The notes: generated from the sequence alone by a model not told the origin. 64,000 nt of DNA from Planctomycetaceae bacterium (GCA_041398785.1 JAWKUA010000007.1:1-64000); one strand, 5' to 3'; numbered from the stretch's first letter, positions 17,727-27,748 are shown. A program made the numbers and translations.

Positions 17727-18137
17727 GGCTTCGGCTGTTCGGTGCTTCGGCCGATGCCCGTGAATGTGTCATAAATCCGGACTGATCCGGATACGCGCGG
17801 CAGCTTATCCAAATACGTTTCAGGCCCGGCGGGCCGACATACCATTAGCCGGTGGCGTGAGCCACCGGTCAGTCGGCCCGTTCATCGGCCGAGCCCCGAA
17901 CGGGGCGACACATCGCTGACGTCTGTTCGCTGCGGAAGATCGTTTCGAAACATCAGCGTTAATCGCGGCAGCCATAGGCACGGCTCCGGCGACCGGACGT
18001 TCGGCGACACGCCGATTCCCCGAAAGAGCCTGAGAACCCCTGGCAACATCGACAGCGCCCGTCACGATCATCAGCGCGGTCCACCGACCCGAGTCTCTGC
18101 CACGACCGGTCGCCGCGTTGAACCGAAAAGATCCGGT
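17727..18137. repeat. Intergenic hairpin repeats between convergent genes
   Basis: No gene is seen in 411 bases. Two compact hairpins stand out: 17849-17868 (CCGGTGGC/GCCACCGG with a GTGA loop) and 17893-17906 (GCCCCG/CGGGGC with two-base loop). They look like the short GC palindromes that are scattered in planctomycete intergenic regions and may serve as terminators for both neighbours. Confidence 0.6.
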
Positions 18138-21100
18138 CTAATCCAGCACGTTACCAAGGATCTTCATCACGCGTGCTGAATTCGTCCGTTTCAGGGGAAC
18201 CAGCTTCAGTCCGCGGGACCGGTTTGTTCGTGCGGCCTCATCCAGACGATCGATCAATTCACTGACTTCCGCCATCAGTGCTTCGGGAGCCTTCACGACC
18301 AGCGAGTTCGTTTCTGCCTGGACTTCCACAGTCAGCAGCGGTGACGATGCGGCGGCGTTGATCTGGCGCAACACGGACGCCACGTCGGACGGGACTCCCT
18401 TGGGAATCGAAATCGCGCTGCGCGCACCGCCGGCCGTCATTTGAGCCTTGTAGACGCCTTCCAGAACCCGCTTTATTCGCTCCGCATCGGCATACAGCAA
18501 CGGCACAACGTCCGTCCGAAACGCGCGCTGAGTGTCTTCCAGCTTATCCGAATCCAGGATCTCCAGCAGTTGTGCAATCCGGGAACGGTCGGTTCGGCTG
18601 GCATGGACGATCAGAGCGTTCAGGCGTTCGTCCGGGACCAGAACAACTTCGCCGAACGTCACCAGACTTCGCGGATCGTCGAAGATCTGCTGCAGCGTCG
18701 CCGCCACGTCGGACGCTCCCGCATTGCGAAACTGATACACGCTGAAGTCACGATTGCGAATTCCGGCGGACTGCGAATTGACCGCTCGCAACAGAGCCTC
18801 CATCTGGTCCAGCGCGTCGATGTCGTCGGACGCGATCGTGATTTTTCCGTCGCCGGGGACGATGACAATCGCGGGTGGCTGTTCGTCGGACGATTGCTCT
18901 TCCGCGACGAGAGTTGTGTCCGCTTCTTCGTTCGGAGCAGCGCTTTCCGCGTCGGTGATTTGCTCCACGGGAACCGAAAAGTGAGATCCGCGAAGCTGCG
19001 ACGCATTCCCCGGCTTCAGGATTCGAATCGGGTTTCGGCGGATTCGCGGCCACAGATCCTGAATGCGATCCACGGCTTCCTCGGCATCGTCGCCAAACGG
19101 CACAACGCGCAGAGTTCGTCTGCCGGACGCGCCGGTGTCCGTGTCCAGTCCGGCTTCTCCCATCTTCACCAGCAGTGACCGGATTTCGGTGATCTGTTCT
19201 TCGGACGCCTGGACCCACAATTGCTGCAGGTCGTCGTCGGCTTGGACGAGCGGTTCGTTGAGCTTGTTGCCGGACGGGTCCGCGATCATTGTCTCGACAG
19301 CCGATTGCGCGGCCTGAGGTTCCAGAAACGAAAGCCGGAACACCTCCGTCCGGCGGGCTTTCGGTTTGCCGAACTGATCCAGCGCCTGTTGCGTCAGATC
19401 GTGTCCTTCGCGAGTCGTTGTGACGAACAGGTTGCCGGTAACGGATTCCATGCGGACCTTCGAGTTGCGAAACTGGTCCGCCAGCAGATCTTCGATCACC
19501 TGCCGCACCTGGCTGACGTCCAGACCTTCGGTGGAATACACCTGAAGTGTGTAGGCACTGTCCGCGTCTTGCGGGTCGAGTTCCCGCAGCAGTCCTTCGA
19601 TCAGTGCATGTTGTTCTGAACGGGCGATGACAACGACCGTCCGACTGCGACGGTCGAGCGATACGCTGACGCTGCGATCGTTGTCGAAGAGTTCCTGGAT
19701 GACGTCCTTGACCGTATCACCATCGGCCTGGTTCAGCCGGTAGGCTTTCGGCTGAGGTCCGCCGTCGGTCCGAAGTTCGCCGGTCATCTGCTTTACGACC
19801 TGTTCGATGGTCTGGTGCTGTTCGGGCGAGGCAGTGGCGATCAGAACTTCGCGACCGGTATCGGTCACCAGCACAGCATCCGGAAACAGCGCAGTCAGAG
19901 CCTCCTGAGCTTCGTCAGCGTCACCTCGCGAAAGCCGGTACGTCCGCGTTTCCGAGTCACTGCCGCCGGCGCGAGGCATTGTCATTTCCTGAAGCAGTGC
20001 GGCGATCCTGGCCTGTTCGTCGGCGGGAGCACTGACAAGGATATCCGTGGCCCGGCGTCCGGCGGAAATCTTCGTGTCCGGCGAAACCAGCGGTTCCAGA
20101 ATTTCCTTCACCGTCAGCGCATCCAGCGGCGCGACTCGGTACGCGGCGAGCTGCTTTTCTTTCTCCGGGATCGGTTCCCCGTCGAATTGTTCCAGCAGGC
20201 TGCGAATCAGCGCGTGCTGGTCTTCGCGAGCGATCGCGACCAGCCGCTGCGACTGCTGATTGACGGACAGCCGGACTCCGTCGGCCGGCCGGAACAGATC
20301 GTCCAGCAGATCTTCCGCTCGGCTGGCGTCGACGTTCCTGGTTTCGTAAACGACGGGATACGGAGCGTTTTCCATGGTCCCGCTTCCCGCGATCTGTTTC
20401 GCGATCTTTTCAATCATCACGTGTTGTTCGGGCGTCGCGGTGGCCACGATCAGTTTGCGGTCGTCGTCCGTCACGATGGTCGCGTCCGGATACAGAGCCA
20501 GCAGGACTTCCTGAGCTTCGTCGGCATTCGATGCGCCGACCAGATACGTGCGGGTATCCAGCGCCTGATCCGGCTTCAATCCGGACGTCACCTGTTCGAT
20601 CAGCCGGCGAATGGCTTCGTGCCGGTCACTGAACGCTCTTACAAAAAGCTGACGACCGGAGGCATCGACCGTTAACTGCACATCCTCATCCACCAGCGGC
20701 TGAAGAATGCTGCGCACCGCCGCGGGATCAGAACCGCGCAGGTCGTACACCTGAAGCTGTTGCTGCGACGCCGGATCGCTGCCCGCCGACCGCAGTTCGT
20801 CCAGCAGCTTCGCGACCTGCCGCTGCTGTTCCGCGCGGGCTCGCACGATGAACGTGTGCGCTGTGGCGTCATGAATCACGGTGGCTCGCGGAACTTCCGT
20901 CGACAGCAACTGGCGGGCGTTTGCCGGATCGATGCCGTGTACCGGATAGACCATCAGCTTGATTTCCGTTTCGCCCGACAGGTCGCTGTCCAGTTGCTCA
21001 ATCGCCTGTTTGATCGACTGCTGCAGTGCCGGCGTGGCATGAATCATCAGTCGCCGCGCGGTCGTGTCGGTCGTGATTTTCGCGTCGGGGAACAGTTCCG

Positions 21101-23207
21101 TCAGCACACTGGAAACACCGGACGGATCGACCTTCGTGATCGGATACACGACCAGTTTCGGTTTTTCATCGGCGGGCACATCGTGCTGCAGTTGTCCCAG
21201 GACTCTGCTGACAACTTCGTGCTGCGATGGTTTCGCCCAGACCGTAATCTCTCCCGGCTGTGAGTCGGTCAGCACCTGCATTCCGGAAAATTCCGTCGTC
21301 AGACTTTCCAGCACCGCGGTGAAGCGACGGCGCTGTTCGCTGCTGACGTCATAGATCTTCAGAATCCTCTGTTCGTCGGCCGGCGCGGTCTGTTCCAGTT
21401 TCTCCAGCGTCGCCCGGACGACAGCATGATCCGTCTCTGTGGCGACAACCGAAAGACGCCGCCCGTCGTTTTCGAATGTCACGGTCGCGGACGGCAGCAT
21501 CGCCTGCAGAACGGTTGCCGCATTCGTGCCGGACGCCTTTCGCAGCGGATAATACTGCAGTTCCGGCCGTTCGCCTCCGGCATCGGCTTCCACCTGAGCA
21601 ATCGCGGCGGCGATCCGCGCGTGATCTTCCTCCGCGGCCGTGATCAGCAGCCGGCGGTTGGGCGAATCCTGTGTAACGGAAGCCTTTGGAACAATCGAAC
21701 GCAGCAGCGACGTCACGATGTCGGCGGTGACGTTCGGCTTCAGCGGATACGACTTCAGGACCGGCTGTTCAGCTCCGGCGGCCCGCGGTTCGAGCTGTTC
21801 CAGCAGTCGAAGAATCGCATCATGATCGGCCTGCGTCGCCACGGCGATCAGACTTCCCGTGCGGCTGTCCAGAGTCACCCGCGCGTCCGGCAGCAGCGAC
21901 GTGATCAGCGTTTGAGCCGCCGTCGGATCAACTTCGCCGAGTGCATAGACCTCCAGTTGTTCAGGGCCGTCGCTGAGCTGTTCTGTCTGCAGCCGTTCCA
22001 GAGAATCGGCGACGCGCAGATGATCGTCGGCCGTTGCAAAGGCGACCAGTTTGCGGCTGGCGGCGTCGTAACGGAACGAAGCGTCGGGAACGATCAGCTT
22101 CAAAGTCGACAGCATTTCGTCGGCGTCCCGGACTCGTGCGGAATACAGCTTCAGAGTCGGCTGGCGGTCCGGTCCCTGGTTCGTTTCCAGTTGCCGGATA
22201 ATCAACTGAGCCTTGGCGTGTTCGTCGGGCGTGGCGTTGATCGAAATCTGGTTGGCGGCTTCATCGACCAGCAGCGTACCGTTGATCATTGACTTCAGGA
22301 CTTCTCCGGCCTGTTTCGGATTCGCGTGCTGAATCGGGTAGATCTTCAGTTCCGGTTTCGGCGCCGGTGGTTTCGCAGCCGGCGGTTCCGGCTTTTTCGG
22401 AACGGGCACCTGCTGCACAACGGCCGCGATCGTGCGAACGGTGGACGCCGCGTCGGCGACCAGCAACTGCTGAGTGGCCGCCAGCATTCTGGCGTCTCCG
22501 TATTTTCCCAACAGGGGAGTGATTTCGGTCAGCACCGTTTCCGCCGGCCGGCCTTCCAGCGGAATCAGTGTGCTGACAAATTCAAAGCGTCCCCGCAACG
22601 GCAATTCTTCCGTTGTCACTCGCGGGATGGCATCGTCCGGCAGGCCATCCTTCAGATTCAGACACATCAGCAGCCGTTCGCGGCGGACAAGAGTGTACCC
22701 CTTGGTCAGCAGCCAGCCGTTCAGCAGGTCAATCGCTTCGGTCGGCGTGTATTCCTTGTTGTCCGAATAATTGAATGTTCCGGCCGGCGGTTCATCCATG
22801 ACCAGCGACAACTCCGCCTCGGTTGCCATCCAGTTCAGGACATCCGCCCACTTCTGAAACCGGAAATTGAACCGCAGCCGCGGTTCCTGAAACAGTTCGG
22901 TAAACTTCGACTGCTGGTCGGCTGTCAGCACTGCCTTCAGTTGCTGTTCCGCGTTTCGGCGGACTGCGTCCCTGGCGGCGTCGTTTTCGGCGGCCGCCAG
23001 TTCGGCGTCGCGCTGAGTGATCAGCCGCTTCACTTCGGCCTGCTGTTCGGAAGTCAGTGCAAGCGCCTGCGCCGCAGCCGCTTCGTTCAGCCGTGCATAG
23101 ATGTCCGGAGATTCTGCCGGCTGCCCGAAGGTTGTGGACGGAATCGTCGCGGCCAGAGTCGCCGTTACCAGCAACGCAATCACGGAAGAACAATGCGGTA
23201 TTTTCAT
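18138..23207 (-). CDS. Giant secreted protein of about 19 secretin-N/NolW-like repeats
   Basis: A 1,689-aa protein. The start at 23207 is chosen because a signal peptide follows (MKIPHCSSVIALLVTATLAA, then TIPSTTFGQ); the frame stays open to 23300. After a Leu/Ala/Gln-rich helix (about 30-105) and an STN-like segment with LRFNFRFQKWADVLNWMATEA, the rest is about 19 repeats of roughly 70-75 residues. Each starts with a 'L-x-hydrophobic-Y-x-L' strand and a helix ending in LxxLxPDA, with a middle strand of the type ARRLMIHATPALQQSI, as in the NolW/secretin_N subdomains of GspD and PilQ. The C-terminal secretin barrel is absent, since the protein stops in a last such repeat. Repeats may build a stalk or ring; binding partners are unknown. 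Confidence 0.85.
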   Translation of the reverse strand: MKIPHCSSVIALLVTATLAATIPSTTFGQPAESPDIYARLNEAAAAQALALTSEQQAEVKRLITQRDAELAAAENDAARDAVRRNAEQQLKAVLTADQQSKFTELFQEPRLRFNFRFQKWADVLNWMATEAELSLVMDEPPAGTFNYSDNKEYTPTEAIDLLNGWLLTKGYTLVRRERLLMCLNLKDGLPDDAIPRVTTEELPLRGRFEFVSTLIPLEGRPAETVLTEITPLLGKYGDARMLAATQQLLVADAASTVRTIAAVVQQVPVPKKPEPPAAKPPAPKPELKIYPIQHANPKQAGEVLKSMINGTLLVDEAANQISINATPDEHAKAQLIIRQLETNQGPDRQPTLKLYSARVRDADEMLSTLKLIVPDASFRYDAASRKLVAFATADDHLRVADSLERLQTEQLSDGPEQLEVYALGEVDPTAAQTLITSLLPDARVTLDSRTGSLIAVATQADHDAILRLLEQLEPRAAGAEQPVLKSYPLKPNVTADIVTSLLRSIVPKASVTQDSPNRRLLITAAEEDHARIAAAIAQVEADAGGERPELQYYPLRKASGTNAATVLQAMLPSATVTFENDGRRLSVVATETDHAVVRATLEKLEQTAPADEQRILKIYDVSSEQRRRFTAVLESLTTEFSGMQVLTDSQPGEITVWAKPSQHEVVSRVLGQLQHDVPADEKPKLVVYPITKVDPSGVSSVLTELFPDAKITTDTTARRLMIHATPALQQSIKQAIEQLDSDLSGETEIKLMVYPVHGIDPANARQLLSTEVPRATVIHDATAHTFIVRARAEQQRQVAKLLDELRSAGSDPASQQQLQVYDLRGSDPAAVRSILQPLVDEDVQLTVDASGRQLFVRAFSDRHEAIRRLIEQVTSGLKPDQALDTRTYLVGASNADEAQEVLLALYPDATIVTDDDRKLIVATATPEQHVMIEKIAKQIAGSGTMENAPYPVVYETRNVDASRAEDLLDDLFRPADGVRLSVNQQSQRLVAIAREDQHALIRSLLEQFDGEPIPEKEKQLAAYRVAPLDALTVKEILEPLVSPDTKISAGRRATDILVSAPADEQARIAALLQEMTMPRAGGSDSETRTYRLSRGDADEAQEALTALFPDAVLVTDTGREVLIATASPEQHQTIEQVVKQMTGELRTDGGPQPKAYRLNQADGDTVKDVIQELFDNDRSVSVSLDRRSRTVVVIARSEQHALIEGLLRELDPQDADSAYTLQVYSTEGLDVSQVRQVIEDLLADQFRNSKVRMESVTGNLFVTTTREGHDLTQQALDQFGKPKARRTEVFRLSFLEPQAAQSAVETMIADPSGNKLNEPLVQADDDLQQLWVQASEEQITEIRSLLVKMGEAGLDTDTGASGRRTLRVVPFGDDAEEAVDRIQDLWPRIRRNPIRILKPGNASQLRGSHFSVPVEQITDAESAAPNEEADTTLVAEEQSSDEQPPAIVIVPGDGKITIASDDIDALDQMEALLRAVNSQSAGIRNRDFSVYQFRNAGASDVAATLQQIFDDPRSLVTFGEVVLVPDERLNALIVHASRTDRSRIAQLLEILDSDKLEDTQRAFRTDVVPLLYADAERIKRVLEGVYKAQMTAGGARSAISIPKGVPSDVASVLRQINAAASSPLLTVEVQAETNSLVVKAPEALMAEVSELIDRLDEAARTNRSRGLKLVPLKRTNSARVMKILGNVLD

Positions 23208-23764
23208 CGGAAATTTTTCGAACTGCCGTCGGCGGGGCCGCGTACGGCGGACGGCAAGGCGGGAAAAACGGTGAGAAATCAACGTCCTCACCCTGGCCAT
23301 AGCCTAGCCATTCGGCGCCGGCGTCTCCAGCTTTTCTCCCCAGACACGCCCTCCCGGGCGTTCATCACCTTGGGTACCACATCTTCGAAGAAGTTGTGCG
23401 CGCAGCCGTGGAAAGCGTTATGGCAGCCGTCGGAATGCGTTTTGGGACGTGCTGCGACCAACGTCAGTCGTTTTGCGCATCCATCGAGGCGAGGGCGAGG
23501 CTTCAACGGACATCCTCCGAGCCGCTGCTTCTGCAACGGGCGTCCTCTGGCACACGCGGCTCGGCGGGAGCCTCGCCCTCCCGGACATGCGCGGGTACCA
23601 CATCGCGACGGGTCGGAAAACGTTGTGGGAGGTGCTGCGATCCAGCGTCGCGGTCGAAATAGCCGTCCGCAGATTTCACAGATTTTGAAGACCTGCCGAG
23701 CCGCTGCCGCAACGGACCTTGGCACACGCGCCGTGCCCTTGCCGAGGATGCCGACCTGCAAGGA
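23208..23764. repeat. Hairpin-repeat remnant in the 5' region of the giant gene
   Basis: This 557-base gap holds an inverted-orientation copy of the hairpin-repeat flank (GGTACCACATCTTCGAAGAA, about 23374-23393) and a right arm at 23558-23583. The corresponding left arm near 23485-23500 is degraded. A further GGTACCACATCG occurs at about 23594-23605. No coding gene is supported. Confidence 0.7.
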
Positions 23765-24250
23765 TCAGCTCGAGGGGGCGCGATTCGTCATCCACAGTGC
23801 GACGGAGAGCAGGATCGAAACGATCCAGCCTGAGGCCGTCGTCACGAACCACGTTGCACGCTGGGTATCGTCGACGGAGCCGTCCGCTGTGTCGCGAGCC
23901 GCGGATGTTGTCGTCATGGTTGCCTCAGCGGTGGCGTTGGTTGTGCCGGCGAGCAGTTTCAGCAACTGATCGATCTGGCGATGGTTTTCGTAGGTTTGCG
24001 TCACCACCAGACTGAAACCCAGAACGGCAATCCGGCGATTACCGTTTTCATCGATCCACTGTTGCGGATCGCCGTTTCCTGATTGAGCCATGATGATCTG
24101 AGCAATTCGCCAGGCCGCCATTTCTGAAGCGGAGGTGATGGTCGATCCTCCCATCCGCGACTGCGCTTCAGGGGAACTCGCATTCAGGATTTCGTTCAAA
24201 CGACGTCCGGTGAAGTAGTCGCCGAGAAAGTAGATCCGGGTTTCGCCCAT
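23765..24250 (-). CDS. C-terminal half of a small secretin-N-related membrane protein (frameshifted)
   Basis: A 161-aa frame that starts at an internal Met (MGETRIYFLGDYFTGRRLNEI) which is more likely residue 130 or so of the protein beginning at 24687. Its strand-helix-strand region and ASSPEAQSRMGGSTITSASEM segment resemble the N domains of the adjacent giant protein, and it ends with a hydrophobic membrane span (WFVTTASGWIVSILLSVALW) and a short polar tail. The overlap with the upstream frame is 55 bases. One extra A in AA near 24269 (GCAAGG to GCAAAGG) gives LAKAEDPTSMGETR and one continuous protein of about 307 aa. Confidence 0.75.
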   Translation of the reverse strand: MGETRIYFLGDYFTGRRLNEILNASSPEAQSRMGGSTITSASEMAAWRIAQIIMAQSGNGDPQQWIDENGNRRIAVLGFSLVVTQTYENHRQIDQLLKLLAGTTNATAEATMTTTSAARDTADGSVDDTQRATWFVTTASGWIVSILLSVALWMTNRAPSS

Positions 24251-24687
24251 ACTGGTCGGATCTTCAGCCTTGCAAGAGTTGTCACCACAAGCCGGCCCTG
24301 ATACGGCACGAATGTAAGGGCAGGCTCTTCCGTTTGTTCAAACATTAACTTCAATACCTGACGGACCGACTGGGTTCCCGCCGGACTGCGGACGTCTTTT
24401 ACGGTCACTTGGTCCAGCGAGTTGATGCCTTCCAGTTCCAGCTCCACCAGGTCGGCGTGAAAAATGATCGCCGCACCTGTTTCGTCGGACATGTGCCGCT
24501 GCAACAGATCCAGAATATCCGGCAGCGGCACGTCACCGGGAAAATCAACTTCCGGACACGGCAGGTCCAGGGCGGCGTCCAGAACCTTCAGCGTTACCAG
24601 GCGAGTCCGCAGTTCGGCGGTGTTGCTTGCCACGGCGATACGTCCACTGAGCAGCAGGCAGGAAACCAACAGCAGTCGAAGCGGCAT
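24196..24687 (-). CDS. N-terminal half of the small secretin-N-related membrane protein
   Basis: A 163-aa frame with a signal peptide (MPLRLLLVSCLLLSGRIAVA) and a region with DFPGDVPLPDILDLLQRHMS, IIFHADLVELELEGINSL and RQVLKLMFEQTEEPALTFVP. That layout (short motif, helix, then a strand and 'LxLMxxQTxL') resembles an STN/secretin-short domain. The last 15 or so residues after LVVTTLA read out of frame. With the 3' frame it forms one likely exported membrane protein. It lies 600 bases before the giant protein in the same direction and downstream of the FHA gene. Function not known. Confidence 0.75.
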   Translation of the reverse strand: MPLRLLLVSCLLLSGRIAVASNTAELRTRLVTLKVLDAALDLPCPEVDFPGDVPLPDILDLLQRHMSDETGAAIIFHADLVELELEGINSLDQVTVKDVRSPAGTQSVRQVLKLMFEQTEEPALTFVPYQGRLVVTTLARLKIRPVWAKPGSTFSATTSPDVV

Positions 24688-24883
24688 GGTCGTGCGAACT
24701 CCCGGAGAGACGTGGTTATCCAGTGCAATGATTTCGGGACAGGCCGGAGATCGCAAGAGGAATCGCGTTTTGCCGCACGATACGCTCGACCGGGCTGCTG
24801 ATCCGGGATCACATCGTCACGGGACCGGACGCGGTGCTGCACTTCGGCAGTCGAGTCAGCGGGCGATGACTGCACAGTTCGCG

Positions 24884-25309
24884 TCAATCGGCGGGCAGCA
24901 GGTCGGAATCGCTGAGCGACCGGACGTCGCTGCGGCTTGGCGGACCGCCGACGGCGCTGTCGGTGATGATCGGGATCATCTCCGTCGCTCCTTCGTTGAT
25001 CGATCCGGCGGATAACTTCGGATCGGGGCCCAGATGAATTCGGTAGGCAGCGCCGGAAAACGAAATCTGATCGCCCGGCAGCAGTGCTCCCCGAAGGACT
25101 CGCTGCCCGTTGACGCGTGTGCCGTTGGTGCTGCCGAGGTCGCGCATGTAAATCAGACCGTCGGTCTTCACCAGAATGCAGTGCAGTTTGGAGACACTGG
25201 TGTGTTCCAGCGCAAGGTCGCACAGCCGCACACTGCGACCGACGACCGTGATGGGCCGGGTCAGCGTGATCGGCGGGCCGCCTTTCACGGGTATCAACTG
25301 CGCCAACAT
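24884..25309 (-). CDS. FHA-domain protein
   Basis: A 141-aa protein with a single forkhead-associated domain at about residues 15-100. Visible signature residues are VVGRS (strand with the conserved Gly-Arg), VSKLHCIL and DLGSTNGTRVNG (the phosphothreonine-binding loop set GR, SxxH, NG). A short polar tail follows. FHA proteins bind phosphothreonine sites made by Hanks-type kinases; such a kinase begins 480 bases away on the other strand, which gives a candidate partner. The gene is 196 bases upstream of the small secretin-N-related gene on the same strand. Confidence 0.9.
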   Translation of the reverse strand: MLAQLIPVKGGPPITLTRPITVVGRSVRLCDLALEHTSVSKLHCILVKTDGLIYMRDLGSTNGTRVNGQRVLRGALLPGDQISFSGAAYRIHLGPDPKLSAGSINEGATEMIPIITDSAVGGPPSRSDVRSLSDSDLLPAD

Positions 25310-25788
25310 GGCTTCGACTCAGACAGGCAGGCCGCACGCGACAGACTGCGGCGGCAGGATCCGGGACCACCTGATTCCCGGCAGCAGGTTTGAAGATTGT
25401 CCCGACGCGGCAAAACCACCGACAGTGATCGCGGAGCGGAAGCACGATGTTCCGAAATTCCACCGTTCGGTAGCGTATTATTCACCAGTCTTGGGACGAA
25501 ATGTTCAGAATGTCAAGGTGCGGATACGGCGGAATTGAGATTGCCGCCGGATGACGCTTCTGTACGGGCGACGGTGCGGCAGCGATTCGGTGCCATCGGG
25601 CGAGCCGCTGCAACCGTTACGACCGCAGACGGCCGCGCCTTCGGTCAGGGCTGAGTGATTGTTTCTCGGAACGGGCTGTGCCAAAATGTGGTTTCCGCCC
25701 TGGCTGAAGTGTGTCCTGCTGCAGCCTCCGTTCATACGCGACACCCCGATTTCCTTTCGGCAAGTGCCGATTTCCGGTCGGTTTTCAG
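25310..25788. other. Divergent intergenic region between FHA and kinase genes
   Basis: No gene is supported in these 479 bases. A weak stem (CGGCGGAAT/ATT-CCGCCG, with one bulge) lies at about 25527-25549. The last 78 bases are open in the kinase frame, but the Met at 25789 is preferred. Confidence 0.5.
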
Positions 25789-27441
25789 ATGCCCAAACGT
25801 CAGATAGGCCCGTTCATTCTTGAACGTCAGATCGGCGTCGGTGGTATGGGAGTCGTCTATCTGGCGACGTATCCCAAAACGGGAAAAAAGGTGGCGGTCA
25901 AGATTCTGTCGCCGGCTCTGACGGCCGATCAGAAACTGCTGAGCCGATTTGAGCGCGAAATCGACATTCTGAAGCGGCTCGACTGTCCCAACATCGTCAA
26001 ATACTACGGAGGCGGGACGGAAAACCAGCAGCGCTATTACGCGATGCAGTATATCGACGGCGGGTCGCTGCAGGACGTGCTGAAGAAACGCGGCAAGCTT
26101 TCGTGGGAACAGGCCATTCACGTCGGACGCCAGGTCTGCACGGCTTTGGAACATGCCCACAACGCCGGAATCATTCACCGCGATCTGAAACCCGGCAACC
26201 TGTTTCTGACCAGCAAGGGACGATTGATGCTGGGCGATTTCGGGATCGCTCGCGACACCGAAGCCACCGCTCTGACCGCAGCGGGTAAAACGGTCGGCAC
26301 GTATGCCTATATGGCGCCGGAACAAATCCAGGGCGGCCATCCGATTTCCCGCAAGACCGACATCTATGCTCTGGGATGTCTGTTGTTTGAAGTGCTGACC
26401 GGTGAGACACCGTTTCAGGGCAGCAACGCTGCGGAAATGCTGCTGCAGCACCTGAACGATGAGCCGCCGAACGTTTCGGAAAAAGCCATCGACTGCCCGA
26501 TCTGGCTGGATCAGTTGATCGACGAAATGCTGCAGAAAAATCCCGATGACCGGCCGTACGACGCGCTGGCGGTTCACACGCGTCTGGGAGAAATCCGGGA
26601 CAAGATCGCCAGAGGCGACAGCGTCGTTGCACAAACCACTGTGGGAGGTTCCGGAAAAACAAAATCCGGCGAAAAGGATCTTCGCAAGACTCTGCAAAGG
26701 AAGAAAAAGAAGAAGCCCGCCGGCGGTCCGATTCACGAACAAACGTGGTTTCTGGCAAGCTGTCTGGTCGCGCTGCTGTCGGTCACCGTCTGGCTGATGT
26801 GGCCGCCCGGCGAAGATAAACTTTACGAACAGGCTCGCACCGCGATGCAGGGCGACGAAATCGCTCAGCGAGCCGCTCTGGAAGGACCCATCACGAAATA
26901 TCTCGACCGGTTTCCCGACGGAAAATATGCCGGTGAAATGAAAGTCTGGGCCGACGAAATTCACGTCGACAAGCTGGAAGCTCAGATGGAGAAAAAAGCC
27001 AAAGGATTCGGCGAAGTGGAAAACGACTACGAACGCCGCTACATCGCTGCCCGCAACAGCGAAGACAGCGCGACCGTCAATCCTCTGTCCGCGCTTCAAC
27101 AGTACCGCGACTTTGTCAAAGAGCACAAACCGAACTCCGGTCAGCCGATGCCCGATGACCTGCGCAGGTTCGTCCTGCTGTTCGATCGCCGTATCGATGC
27201 CGCTCGCGAGAAGCTGATGAGTAATCCCCGCCGCATGGAAGTCTTTCGCACGCAGATGCAGGCCGCCGAAGACCTGCTGGCAGAAGGAAAGGGTGCTGAC
27301 GCCGACAGGATCTGGTCGTTCGTCAAGGACTTCTTCCGCGATGAACAGGACGAAACAGTGCAGGCATTCCGTGACTATGCGGACCGGCGGCTGCAGCGCG
27401 TCGATGTCCCAATGCCCCGCGCCAGCGAATTCGGCGAATAG
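25789..27441 (+). CDS. Ser/Thr protein kinase with one membrane segment
   Basis: A 550-aa Hanks-type kinase with the canonical motif set: glycine loop QIGVGGMGVVYLA, lysine in KKVAVKIL (K38), HRDLKPGN, GDFGIAR and AYMAPEQ. A basic linker (KKKKKP) leads to a single membrane segment (TWFLASCLVALLSVTVWLMW) and an outer region of about 200 residues with helices rich in Glu, Arg and Lys. The start is chosen for MPKRQIGPFILERQIGVGGM, which gives the usual short lead before the kinase domain. It likely signals across the membrane; targets are unknown. Confidence 0.93.
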   Translation: MPKRQIGPFILERQIGVGGMGVVYLATYPKTGKKVAVKILSPALTADQKLLSRFEREIDILKRLDCPNIVKYYGGGTENQQRYYAMQYIDGGSLQDVLKKRGKLSWEQAIHVGRQVCTALEHAHNAGIIHRDLKPGNLFLTSKGRLMLGDFGIARDTEATALTAAGKTVGTYAYMAPEQIQGGHPISRKTDIYALGCLLFEVLTGETPFQGSNAAEMLLQHLNDEPPNVSEKAIDCPIWLDQLIDEMLQKNPDDRPYDALAVHTRLGEIRDKIARGDSVVAQTTVGGSGKTKSGEKDLRKTLQRKKKKKPAGGPIHEQTWFLASCLVALLSVTVWLMWPPGEDKLYEQARTAMQGDEIAQRAALEGPITKYLDRFPDGKYAGEMKVWADEIHVDKLEAQMEKKAKGFGEVENDYERRYIAARNSEDSATVNPLSALQQYRDFVKEHKPNSGQPMPDDLRRFVLLFDRRIDAAREKLMSNPRRMEVFRTQMQAAEDLLAEGKGADADRIWSFVKDFFRDEQDETVQAFRDYADRRLQRVDVPMPRASEFGE

Positions 27442-27748
27442 TCACTGAACGCGGGGCGCAGGTATCGGGCGACCGAACTGGGATGATCCGTCCGCAGAGC
27501 GATCGGGAGCGAACCACCCGCCCTACGAAAAATCGGTCTGGGTGTGCCGCCCGCTTCGCAGCACAAAATGCGGGATTGCGCAGCCGACGCGGACTTCCCG
27601 TTTTTGGGGTGATGGCTGTGGATTCCGTCGCGAATTAAACCGATCGCCTCAATTTCGTTGTGACGGCCTGTTTGCTGCCTTAGACTCCCCGGCTCCAATT
27701 CCAGGCATTCACCAGGCACTCCGATTTCCAACAGGTCACGACGAAATT
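27442..27748. other. Leader region upstream of metK
   Basis: No gene. The metK frame is open upstream to 27542 but lacks protein character there. A weak promoter at 27658-27686 is annotated separately. No known SAM riboswitch class was recognised. Confidence 0.45.
27658..27686 (+). promoter_or_regulatory. Possible metK promoter
   Basis: TTGTGA and TAGACT, each four of six to consensus, sit 17 bases apart and 63 bases before the metK ATG. Confidence 0.35.

Noticed and set aside
22326..23969. 547-codon plus-strand open frame opposite the giant gene
   Set aside because: It is the antisense of a well-supported coding repeat protein and shows no family.
27442..27748. SAM riboswitch upstream of metK
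   Set aside because: No conserved core of SAM-I, SAM-II or SAM-IV could be recognised by eye; only a weak promoter pair was seen.
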